From: DTFZ01 sp050260375
Lineage (GTDB): Bacteria > Bacillota > Clostridia > Christensenellales > SZUA-584
DNA length: 64,000 nucleotides
Assembly (NCBI GenBank): GCA_050260375.1
Contig: JBLNCA010000015.1
Span: 1-64,000, forward strand
Reading direction: 5' to 3'
Part shown: positions 51,539 to 58,612 of the stretch, one piece after another
Layout: every line of letters begins with the position of its first letter
How positions within the stretch are numbered: position 1 is the stretch's first letter
Translations under genes and position numbers: made by a program
Notes under the pieces: generated by a model
Seen by the model: only the letters and a program-made list of their open reading frames with translations
Told to the model about the DNA's origin: nothing
Databases searched by the model: none

Positions 51539-51754
51539 ATGAATATAAACATTGACAGGTTATCGGGAGAGGCGGGCGAGCCGCCGCTTTGGAGGCGCTG
51601 CGATTACTGCGGAGCGCCGGTATGCGAAGGGCATAAATACTATGAGCACGAGGGGCTCGTCGTCTGCATGGAATGCGCGAGGCGCTACGCTTACTCCGTG
51701 TTCGAGCGGGACGCGCGTCTCAAAACGGCGGAAAAGGAGCAAAGCTATGACTGA
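51539..51754 (+). CDS. Small zinc-finger-like protein
   Basis: A 71-residue protein with two Cys pairs, CDYC (residues 21-24) and CMEC (about 45-48), separated by 20 residues with His (CEGHKYYEHEGLVVCMEC): a LIM/treble-clef-like zinc site. Start ATG 51539 has a weak site. Its stop overlaps the next gene by eight bases, so the two are translationally coupled. Likely a small DNA- or RNA-associated protein of mobile-element origin. Confidence 0.7.
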   Translation: MNINIDRLSGEAGEPPLWRRCDYCGAPVCEGHKYYEHEGLVVCMECARRYAYSVFERDARLKTAEKEQSYD

Positions 51755-52208
51755 GACGGAGAGGTTTTTAAGGGAGCGCTGGTACGCGCAGCGCAGCATA
51801 GGGCGGCTCATGATGGATTTATCGCTCGCAAAGCGCGCGTATGAGGAGAGCTACAACGACGCTTCTTTGACGTGCGACCTTACAAAGGCGCGCTCGTCGC
51901 AGCGCAGCACATTAAGCCCCGTGGAGTATTCGGCGGTGCTGGTGGTAGACCACTACCGCGCCGAGATGGAGTCGATTGAGAAGCGGCTGGCGGCAGAGCG
52001 CAGAAAGGCGGCGATGATAGAGCAGGCGGTAAAACAGGCGGGGCTGGATCCGCGCGAGGAGGAGTATGTGCGCCTCCGGTATTTTGAGAACCGCAGTGTG
52101 GAGGCAACGGCGCAAAGGCTCTACTGTTCGCTAGCGACGTGCGGGAGGATACGCGAGAGCGCGCTTCGCAAGATTAAGCAAAGAGTCGGGCTAAGGCAAG
52201 AAACATAA
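51747..52208 (+). CDS. Phage-type late transcription regulator-like protein (sigma-70 region 4-like)
   Basis: A 153-residue protein from ATG 51747, nine bases after AAAAGGAG. The N-terminal two thirds are helical (RFLRERWYAQRSIGRLMMDL, YRAEMESIEKRLAAERRKAA). The C-terminus LDPREEEYVRLRYFENRSVE, ATAQRLYCSLATCGRIRESA, LRKIKQRVG has the layout of a sigma-70 region 4 helix-turn-helix, as in ArpU/RinA-like phage regulators. With the XRE pair and small genes upstream it marks a prophage remnant. No structural phage genes follow. Confidence 0.7.
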   Translation: MTETERFLRERWYAQRSIGRLMMDLSLAKRAYEESYNDASLTCDLTKARSSQRSTLSPVEYSAVLVVDHYRAEMESIEKRLAAERRKAAMIEQAVKQAGLDPREEEYVRLRYFENRSVEATAQRLYCSLATCGRIRESALRKIKQRVGLRQET

Positions 52209-52440
52209 AGCGGGGGCTCGATTGTTTCTCGATGGGCGGTGGGGTGCTATGCGACGGGAAAATACAGCGAGTACTGCATGTCTGCGGGGGCACGCTGCGG
52301 GAGGTGTGGGGGTAGCGCTGTAGGTGAGCGTTGCAGGCTGGCGTTGTGGGCTGGCATGGTGGGTGGGCGTTGGGGCAGGCGTGCTGGCGCACTATTGGAG
52401 GCGCGCCTCCCAAGCTACCGCTAAAGGGACGAAGATATTT
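52209..52440 (+). other. Strand-asymmetric G-rich stretch without a clear gene
   Basis: The plus strand is dense in G runs and GGT/GTG (GGGCGGTGGGGTGCTATGCG, GGTGTGGGGGTAGCGC, GGTGGGTGGGCGTTGGGGCA) and poor in A until about 52395. Short frames exist but none is convincing. G-tract spacing (GGTGGGTGGGCGTTGGGG) could form a quadruplex. It lies exactly between the phage-like genes and an AT-rich orphan gene. Confidence 0.45.
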
Positions 52441-52476
52441 GGGAATTCAACAGTATTAAGAAAAACCGAATGACGA

Positions 52477-53508
52477 TTATTTCTTTTTTGAGGTATTCTT
52501 CAATGAATATGTACCCCAAACCAGTGATACTTTGTCCGAATGAGTTGCTACTAAGAAAATCAACCTATTAAAGGACTTTCTTTTAACTAAACGTTTATTA
52601 TCTTCAATTAATGATAGAACCACTTGATTATTAATTAAATTACTATCATTGTCTTTGCTTTTCTTGATTTCTTGAACAAGGGTCTTTTCAATGAGATCAA
52701 AGTGTTTCTGATATAACTTAATGGTCTTTACTTCATTAATAAACCTTATTATACTATAATTTTTCGGGCGCTTTTTTTCTGAAATCCTCTTTAAAGCGGC
52801 CAAAACTTCTTCAAGTGAAAGTGAAGTACTTGGCATTAAACTTGCCTCATTATCCAAAATCATTTTAATATGGAGGCATGCTTTTTCTCTTTGCTTTTTA
52901 TCCCCTGTATTAAAAATCTCTATATTTTCGTATAAGTTTGAAATACGATAATAATAATCTTTTGTGAGAAACTCTGCAATTTTTGCATAGCTATTTCTCC
53001 AATCAGAGTAATAACATATATGACTTTTCATTTCTTCAACATTATTATATAAAAAGAAGATTGTTTTAATATTATCTATATCTTGATATAAAAGATTGCT
53101 ATGTATAACAGCACTTTTAATTCGACTTTGATTTTCCGAAACTTTATTCGAGATGTATCCAAATATACCTGCAAGAAACGCACCAATAACAATTAAAAAC
53201 ATATCCTTATATTGGTTAAAAATAGTTGATAAAAATAAATATACGGGATCTAGACAAATAATATAAATAAAAAGAAAAACGAACATTAATAGTGAGATAC
53301 GCTTAGAATAATGGGGTATTCTGTCCATTATTCTTGTAAGTACTTCCTCAATATAAATATCTTTATACATCGTTAGTACTGTTTTTTTTCTTGCAGTAAT
53401 AATAATATTAACAACTCCTATAACCATTAATAAAAAGATAAGGATTACCAGTATTCCCAAAAAAACAAATTGGAAAAATGGATAGATAGAAATAATTGTT
53501 TTTCGCAT
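52477..53508 (-). CDS. AT-rich orphan membrane protein
   Basis: A 343-residue protein with an N-terminal helix (FFQFVFLGILVILIFLLMVI), then two more (ISLLMFVFLFIYIICLDPVY; MFLIVIGAFLAGIFGYISNK), and a soluble helical C-terminal domain of about 220 residues rich in Lys, Ile and Asn. Composition is far more AT-rich than any neighbour, indicating recent acquisition. It resembles single membrane-anchored effector or sensor subunits seen in defence islands in layout only; I find no catalytic motif. ATG 53508 is preceded by GGGAATC. It stands alone. Confidence 0.75.
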   Translation of the reverse strand: MRKTIISIYPFFQFVFLGILVILIFLLMVIGVVNIIITARKKTVLTMYKDIYIEEVLTRIMDRIPHYSKRISLLMFVFLFIYIICLDPVYLFLSTIFNQYKDMFLIVIGAFLAGIFGYISNKVSENQSRIKSAVIHSNLLYQDIDNIKTIFFLYNNVEEMKSHICYYSDWRNSYAKIAEFLTKDYYYRISNLYENIEIFNTGDKKQREKACLHIKMILDNEASLMPSTSLSLEEVLAALKRISEKKRPKNYSIIRFINEVKTIKLYQKHFDLIEKTLVQEIKKSKDNDSNLINNQVVLSLIEDNKRLVKRKSFNRLIFLVATHSDKVSLVWGTYSLKNTSKKK

Positions 53509-53923
53509 TATTCAGATTCCCTTTTTTGTTTATCTGATGTTATTTTATACTAAATATCGCATATATACAGTATAATATCATAAAATATAATTACCGGCAA
53601 TATATGCAACTTGTTACCATTCCCAACATATCCTTTTTATCTATAAATTTGATATTAAAGTACTCCGGTAATGAAATCACAAATAAAAAAAGCCCGAAGC
53701 TCAATTTTGTCTGCTTTCATATATATTTTAATTCGTGGGCAAGACGGGTTCAGCACGCACAGCCCATTTTTTGCGGCTTTAGCAATGAGAAGTCGGAAAA
53801 AACTGGAGATGCGAGGAATTTCAAGTTTTAGCCAAACGTCAGCTGTTTTCTCCTTCTGCCTCTTCCTCTCTCCTCTCCTTAACGCTATAATTATCTTATC
53901 ATCCAACCTAAAGGAGCCCGACT

Positions 53924-54133
53924 ATGAAATGCCCGTACTGCAATGGCGAGATGGAGCAGGGTTATCTGCAAAGCTCGAGGCCCGTGTTCTGGTCGCGTAA
54001 AAACAAACAGGTGTTTACCGTGCCCAGCGCCTCGCGCGGAGATATCAGCCTTACGAAGTACGGCTGGAACTGCTCGAAAGACAAGGCGTATCTCTGCCGC
54101 AGCTGCAAAAAAATCGTTATAGACCTCAACTGA
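53924..54133 (+). CDS. Zinc-ribbon protein (PF20097/DUF6487 type)
   Basis: A 69-residue protein from ATG 53924 behind AAAGGAG. Cys pairs CPYC (3-6) and CRSC (about 58-61) bracket a beta-rich core (EQGYLQSSRPVFWSRKN). Short proteins of this pattern are frequent in Clostridia and predicted to bind zinc; no function known. The 400 bases before it (53509-53920) are AT-rich and show no gene. Confidence 0.82.
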   Translation: MKCPYCNGEMEQGYLQSSRPVFWSRKNKQVFTVPSASRGDISLTKYGWNCSKDKAYLCRSCKKIVIDLN

Positions 54134-54177
54134 CGCAATAAAAAAAGAGCTTTAGCCCTAGGGCGCTGACAAAGTTT

Positions 54178-54288
54178 CTAAGTGTCATTCAGAAGGAGCA
54201 GAGCGACTGAAGAATCTTTCGATAAATAATCACGTATAAGATTCCCGTCCTTTTGGTCACTTACGTTCGGAATGATACCCGCAGGTTT
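54178..54288. repeat. Dispersed GTCATTC...GAATCTTT repeat
   Basis: GTGTCATTCAGAAGGAGCAG, AGCGACTGAAGAATCTTTCG and CACTTACGTTCGGAATGATA form a roughly inverted pair. The element type (GTCATTCTGA-like with AGAATC-like) is widespread in bacterial intergenic DNA. A partial copy is at 31650. Confidence 0.6.
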
Positions 54289-54313
54289 CACGCCAAGCGT
54301 CAGCTCTGCTTTT

Positions 54314-54844
54314 CTATTTCTCGCTTTTCTCCTTCTGCCTTTTCCTGAACTCCCTCACCTTTATAAGGTTGCCGCAGGCGCTGCCGCACCACCGCCGCGT
54401 CCTGCTTTTGCTCTCGTCGTAAAACACCATTCCGCACTCGGCGTTCTCGCAAACCTTAAGGCGCGACTTGTCCTCGCTCGATAAAACCTTCGCAAACGAG
54501 GCCGCTATCTCGTGCAGCGCCCAGTCCCAGTCCTTTTTTACGGGCTGGAGGGAAAGCTGCCATTCGCCCGCCGGAGCCGTCAGCGCAAACGTCATATGAG
54601 AGCCCGCAAGAGCGCTTATCACCTCGCGCATGTCATCCTCGTCGGGGCCGCGGCCGGTGGTCAGCGCGTCCACTATGTTTGCCATCGCCTGCCTCAGCGT
54701 TTTAAGACGCTCGATATCCTCGGCGGAAGGCGCGCCGACCTTGAGCCCCCATCGTTTAAGGAAGCCGGTGATCCATGCCGCGTCATTCAGTTTGTCGCCG
54801 CCGCCTCGATTGCTGTTTAGCAGCTCCGTGAACGGAAATTCCAT
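54314..54844 (-). CDS. CGNR zinc-finger protein (ABATE domain)
   Basis: A 176-residue protein. N-terminal part: FTELLNSNRGGGDKLNDAAW, with helices of the ABATE domain (LKTLRQAMANIVDALTTGRG). C-terminal zinc finger: VCENAECGMVFYDESKSRTR, RWCGSACGNLIKVREFRKRQ. The diagnostic CGNR motif is CGNL here, so Arg is replaced, but Cys spacing is kept. Such proteins are predicted transcription regulators or stress-linked DNA binders. Start ATG 54844; the C-terminal tail is basic (RKRQKEKSEK). Confidence 0.85.
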   Translation of the reverse strand: MEFPFTELLNSNRGGGDKLNDAAWITGFLKRWGLKVGAPSAEDIERLKTLRQAMANIVDALTTGRGPDEDDMREVISALAGSHMTFALTAPAGEWQLSLQPVKKDWDWALHEIAASFAKVLSSEDKSRLKVCENAECGMVFYDESKSRTRRWCGSACGNLIKVREFRKRQKEKSEK

Positions 54845-54956
54845 CCTGTAACCACCAAAATAAGTATTGACAATTACAAACTATCGCATATAATATGAGT
54901 ATAAGCACGTAATACCCAAATGTCAATTAGACCGTTACGCGCAAAGGAGGTACCAT

Positions 54957-55115
54957 ATGTACGATGAATTGAAAATGTACTGTAAAAGCGAGGGTCTAAG
55001 CGAATATCTGCGCTCCGAAATAAAGCTGAATTCGCATAAGAACGCGCCGGACTCAAAGGAAAAGGCAAAGCGCGACTTAAAAAAAGCCCGCAGCGGACTT
55101 AAGCGCGTGGTTTAG
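54957..55115 (+). CDS. Small basic hypothetical protein
   Basis: A 52-residue frame from ATG 54957 behind a strong AAAGGAGG: it begins MYDELKMYCKSEGLSEYLRS and ends ARSGLKRVV. The C-terminal half is Lys/Arg-rich (KEKAKRDLKKARSGLKR). A terminator follows within 40 bases, which supports a real short transcript. No family recognised; possibly a small DNA/RNA-binding or spore protein. Confidence 0.6.
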   Translation: MYDELKMYCKSEGLSEYLRSEIKLNSHKNAPDSKEKAKRDLKKARSGLKRVV

Positions 55116-55152
55116 TTCAGTATGATTAATACCCCGAACCGGTTTACCTTCC

Positions 55153-55184
55153 AAAAAGGGCTGTGCTAAAGCACAGTCTTTTTT
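55153..55184 (+). terminator. Terminator after the 54957 gene
   Basis: GGCTGTGC and GCACAGTC arms with loop TAAA, then TTTTTT. Confidence 0.85.
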
Positions 55185-55260
55185 GGTTTCGTTTGAAATT
55201 GTGCAAATTTATTGTTAAGTTTTACGTTAGCATACCGATAATATAAGTACAACAAGTTCA

Positions 55261-55364
55261 CAGCGGTGCTGCGCCCCTGGCCCGTAGTCCACGGGCGGTT
55301 GCTACCCCCAACCTGCGTATGCGCCGTTGAAAAAAGGAACGCCCCCCAAAGCGTTCTTTTTTTG
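55261..55364 (+). ncRNA. Candidate stand-alone structured RNA with its own terminator
   Basis: A closing stem CAGCGGTGC (55261-55269) with GCGCCGTTG (55321-55329) encloses two hairpins, GCCCGT/ACGGGC (55280-55296, loop AGTCC) and GGTTG/CAACC (55297-55313), giving a three-way junction. A terminator follows at once: GAACGC/GCGTTC with T-run to 55363. A weak promoter lies upstream (TTGTTA 55212, GATAAT 55237). No open frame fits, and the next gene (55483) is on the other strand, so this is not a leader. I could not match it to a known RNA family. The rest of 55365-55482 shows nothing. Confidence 0.55.
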
Positions 55365-55482
55365 TTGGAAAGCCGGCGACGCCGCAGGGAAAGGGTAGAC
55401 TACGCCCGCCGACGGAACACCTCATCCGTCAGTTCGTGCCAAACAGCGTCATTTATAAATAAGGCGCTCAAAGCATGATGCG

Positions 55483-55908
55483 TCACTGCCTCATAATGAG
55501 GTATACTCCCGCTGTTACAAGCGCTATGCCTATCCACTTAGCCGCACTGAACGTTATGCTGCTGAAAAGCACGTCGGTTATTATGCCGCACGCAAGTTGT
55601 CCCGCTATTATCAGCGTCAACGTCGCCGTTACGCCTATAATGGGTATTGACCTTGAAGAAAGATAGATGATAAGCGCGCCGAATATACCGCCTACCATAA
55701 GAAGAGGGCTGACTTTCGTTATTTTTGCATAGTTTGCAATGTTCCCGCGCAGTACGTTAATAAGCAGCATAAAGAGCGCGCCTATCAAAAGGTTATGAAG
55801 CGTTGCGAGCCCCGGCGTTATCTCTCTGCCGAGCCGGGCGTTTATTGTCTGCTCGAGCGCGGTGCAAAAGCCCGCGACCAGCGCAAATACTATCGGGACA
55901 GTATCCAT
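55483..55908 (-). CDS. DMT-type transporter, YdcZ/DUF606 family
   Basis: A 141-residue membrane protein with five helices. The beginning MDTVPIVFALVAGFCTALEQ, then TINARLGREI and TPGLATLHNLLIGALFMLLI is the YdcZ pattern; GVTATLTLIIAGQLACGIIT follows and GIALVTAGVYLIMRQ ends it. The family often functions as a homodimer or as paired genes; only one copy is present here. Substrate unknown. ATG 55908. Confidence 0.85.
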   Translation of the reverse strand: MDTVPIVFALVAGFCTALEQTINARLGREITPGLATLHNLLIGALFMLLINVLRGNIANYAKITKVSPLLMVGGIFGALIIYLSSRSIPIIGVTATLTLIIAGQLACGIITDVLFSSITFSAAKWIGIALVTAGVYLIMRQ

Positions 55909-56034
55909 TCAACAAAACCTCATTGCCGACGTTTATTATCATTATGAGGTTTGTTTATTCAATATGTCAGGCGACAGAGCCGAGTTATACGAGCGGCCGG
56001 GCGGATAATTATTTGCTACGCAAAAAAGAAAAGT

Positions 56035-56112
56035 TGCGGTTCGTAGGGGAGGGCTTCGATGCCCTCCAGAGTTGAGCCAGCAGCGGGCGTGTGCAGAAAC
56101 CCGCCTCTACAA
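56035..56112. repeat. GTAGGGGAGGGCTTCG-type palindromic repeat
   Basis: GTAGGGGAGGGCTTCGATGC then CCTCC, followed by a second unit GCGGGCGTGTGCAGAAACCC then GCCTCTAC. Member of the family at 45130 and 48190. Confidence 0.6.
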
Positions 56113-56137
56113 TAGCAAGGATGGGTCAGTAAGCGCA

Positions 56138-57223
56138 TTACGCGCTCTTTGATTTGCGCGCCCTTACTTCCGCTTTTATCCATACTATCAGAGGTATTAT
56201 TACCTCAAAAGGCAGGGCGTAATACGTGTAGATTTTAAAGAACTCGAACATCTCCATTACATCGTTATAGACTGTCGCCGAGAGCGCCAGAGAAAACAGT
56301 CCTACCGGCATGACAAGCTTTTTGTAGTCGTTGACGCCGAACAGAGAAGAGGCCCCATTTGCGGCGACGAGCAGGCAAAGCGCGGCCTTCGTGAACGCCG
56401 TAAGTATGAAGTTGGTGGATATCAAGCCCTCCACGCGCGTAAATACTTCGCCAATGCTTATTACCCTTATCGCGCTGTACGACGGGAAATAACTCGCCTT
56501 CGACATCGGAACGCCGAGCAGCGCAATGTTGCGTACTAGGACAGTAAGCAGCAATAGCGCGCCAAGCGTTGTGCCAAGAAAATACATGCCGCGCACGCCG
56601 TCGGTCTTTTTAACGGCGCTGGCGACGCCGAGAAAAAGCACCGTTTCAGCGAACGGAAACGTTAGCTGGTCAAACGACGTCGAAGCAATGGTTCCGGCGT
56701 CATGCGACAGAACGGGCTGTATATTGCTTATGTCCATCTTGTTGATCGACAAAAGCACTGTGGCCAAAACGAACAGCGCAAGTATGACGAACGTGGCGAC
56801 GCACCATTTGCCGAGACACTCCACGCCGCATTTGGCTATGTATGCTATAACCAGCAATGTGATTATCATTATTGGCAGATACGGCGTTTCCAGAAGCGAA
56901 ACTATCTTTACGAACTCCGACAGGTTGCGCATCACGAGCGCGAGCAGGTGTGCGCAGTACCAGAACATCAGCGCTATAAGCGCTTTGGCGGTGACCTTGC
57001 CGAACAGCATGCCGATTATCTGGAATATATCCTTTTCCGGATACAGCCGTACGATGCGCGAGTATATGAGAATCAAAGGTATAAAGCCTACCGCGGCCAA
57101 CAGCAGCGACACCCAGGTGTCCTGCTCCGCCTCGGGGGTTATGTTCATCACTACGAACACCCCTGATATGAACATTGTCAATATGCAGACGCCCTGCGCC
57201 TTTGTTATCGTTTCGTTTGTCAC
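56138..57223 (-). CDS. Spore germination protein GerB-type (permease subunit)
   Basis: A 361-residue membrane protein with about ten helices, of the GerAB/GerKB amino-acid-permease-like family (PF03845). It starts TNETITKAQGVCILTMFISG and contains DTWVSLLLAAVGFIPLILIY, IYSRIVRLYPEKDIFQIIG and YFPSYSAIRVISIGEVFTRV, landmarks of the family. It is the germinant-binding subunit of the receptor in the inner spore membrane. It comes last in the operon, 18 bases after the small membrane gene, unlike the usual A-B-C order. The tail WIKAEVRARKSKSA is basic. Confidence 0.93.
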   Translation of the reverse strand: MTNETITKAQGVCILTMFISGVFVVMNITPEAEQDTWVSLLLAAVGFIPLILIYSRIVRLYPEKDIFQIIGMLFGKVTAKALIALMFWYCAHLLALVMRNLSEFVKIVSLLETPYLPIMIITLLVIAYIAKCGVECLGKWCVATFVILALFVLATVLLSINKMDISNIQPVLSHDAGTIASTSFDQLTFPFAETVLFLGVASAVKKTDGVRGMYFLGTTLGALLLLTVLVRNIALLGVPMSKASYFPSYSAIRVISIGEVFTRVEGLISTNFILTAFTKAALCLLVAANGASSLFGVNDYKKLVMPVGLFSLALSATVYNDVMEMFEFFKIYTYYALPFEVIIPLIVWIKAEVRARKSKSA

Positions 57224-57240
57224 CTTTTTACCGCCTTTGG

Positions 57241-57462
57241 CTATTTTACGCCGAACAGCGCGCTTACAATATTCTTTATGGGCACGGCCGGGCTGGGAAC
57301 GTCTACGTCAAAGCTGTAAAGCAGCAGTACCGCAAAGCTCACAATAAGGAATACAATATACACGGCGCTGTTTTTTTTGAACCCTCCCGCCTGTTTTATC
57401 TGCGGAACGAAGTCGAACGCAACGACGCCCGCAAAAAGCAGAACTACTATAACTGTCAGCAT
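57241..57462 (-). CDS. Small two-helix membrane protein of the germination operon
   Basis: A 73-residue protein with two membrane helices (MLTVIVVLLFAGVVAFDFVP; NSAVYIVFLIVSFAVLLLYS) joined by the loop QIKQAGGFKK. It sits between gerC and gerB in the same direction with short gaps. Short two-helix proteins of this kind (GerD-like or fourth-subunit types) have been described in some receptor operons, so it may be an extra receptor subunit; this is inference. Confidence 0.78.
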   Translation of the reverse strand: MLTVIVVLLFAGVVAFDFVPQIKQAGGFKKNSAVYIVFLIVSFAVLLLYSFDVDVPSPAVPIKNIVSALFGVK

Positions 57463-57472
57463 ATAAGAGCCG

Positions 57473-58612
57473 CTATTCCTTTATCAACGCGGTATTTACT
57501 ATGCTTATTTTGCATTCTATGTTTACCTCCACTGAAGAAAAAGTCTCGTTCCAATTATCTTTAAGCGTTGCCCACAGCCCGGGGTTTTGCTTGGATATCA
57601 TGCTGCCGAAGCCGAATATGTCCCCTCCGAATTCGTTCTGCACGCGCGCTATCACGTCTCCTATCCGGCGCGCCAGCGTCTGCTGCGCATGTGATATAAG
57701 ATGGTCCGTTTCCTGCCGGCTTATTTCGCCCGACGGCCATTTGTACTCGCCCAAAAAAGCTTTGGTATCCGTTTTAACGGTTATAACGGGCATGCCGTCC
57801 TTTACCGTGAACGAACGGCTTGTGCGGTTTTCGGAGATTTCGAGCACGGAGTCGTCCTCGCCGCTGTCGATTGAGGGAAACGTAAGCAAGCCGCCTTCCA
57901 CTTTGCCTAAAACAAAAAGCAAATACTTCGACTCCTCGGGCGAGAGCGTACCTATCATGCGCTCGTTGTTGAAAACCGCAGTGCCGTTAACCTCGATATC
58001 TCCAATGCCTTCATTATGTACGATGCGCAAAAGGGGCATTGCAAGCGTTTTGCCGCCCAACACGGTTACGTTGTACATATTGTACAATTCATAGAACAGC
58101 GTCGACGACACCGCGGCATTGTCCGATTGGATTATCTTTTGCAGCTCCAAAGTGATAAGGGGATTCCCCTCGCCCGTTACGGCAAGCAGCTCCTTTGCCG
58201 TCGCCTCCTGCGATACGGCGAAAAGCAGCGTTTCCCTTAATTCCGCGTCCCGCAGGTACCAGTCCATTATGTCGTCGATATCCACGTTTTCCGCGACGTC
58301 CCGGCTCAGTATAACGAGCTGCATATGCCCGAAATAAAGCTTGTTGTCGTTGCGCTTTTTCGCGTTCCGCGCCGCGTCGAACAGCGTCTTCCCGCGGGAT
58401 TCTATAAGCATGTGCTTTACACCCGATTGCTTTATAGGCTCGCTTATGTCTATTGCTTCATACGTAACGTCGTACCCAACTTCACACCGGTCTATCGACA
58501 TGCCTATTACTATGGTCAAATCGCTTAAGCTGCGGTAGTCCCAGCAGCCGCCTGTGAACATAAGCGCTAATATGAGCAGCAGCGCTCCGGCCTTTTTAAT
58601 CATTTTTGGCAC
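57473..58612 (-). CDS. Spore germination lipoprotein GerC-type
   Basis: A 379-residue lipoprotein of the Ger(x)C family. MPKMIKKAGALLLILALMFT then GGC gives the lipobox. Typical features: CWDYRSLSDLTIVIGMSIDR, then ESRGKTLFDAARNAKKRNDN, KLYFGHMQLVILSRDVAE, and a C-terminal GDVIARVQNEFGGDIFGFGS. It is anchored on the outer side of the inner spore membrane. Its start overlaps the end of gerA by 17 bases; a 10-base gap leads to the small membrane gene. Confidence 0.94.
   Translation of the reverse strand: MPKMIKKAGALLLILALMFTGGCWDYRSLSDLTIVIGMSIDRCEVGYDVTYEAIDISEPIKQSGVKHMLIESRGKTLFDAARNAKKRNDNKLYFGHMQLVILSRDVAENVDIDDIMDWYLRDAELRETLLFAVSQEATAKELLAVTGEGNPLITLELQKIIQSDNAAVSSTLFYELYNMYNVTVLGGKTLAMPLLRIVHNEGIGDIEVNGTAVFNNERMIGTLSPEESKYLLFVLGKVEGGLLTFPSIDSGEDDSVLEISENRTSRSFTVKDGMPVITVKTDTKAFLGEYKWPSGEISRQETDHLISHAQQTLARRIGDVIARVQNEFGGDIFGFGSMISKQNPGLWATLKDNWNETFSSVEVNIECKISIVNTALIKE

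Noticed and set aside
54178..54288. tRNA or other small RNA gene
   Set aside because: No cloverleaf; the sequence is a known style of intergenic repeat. I found no tRNA or rRNA anywhere in the window.
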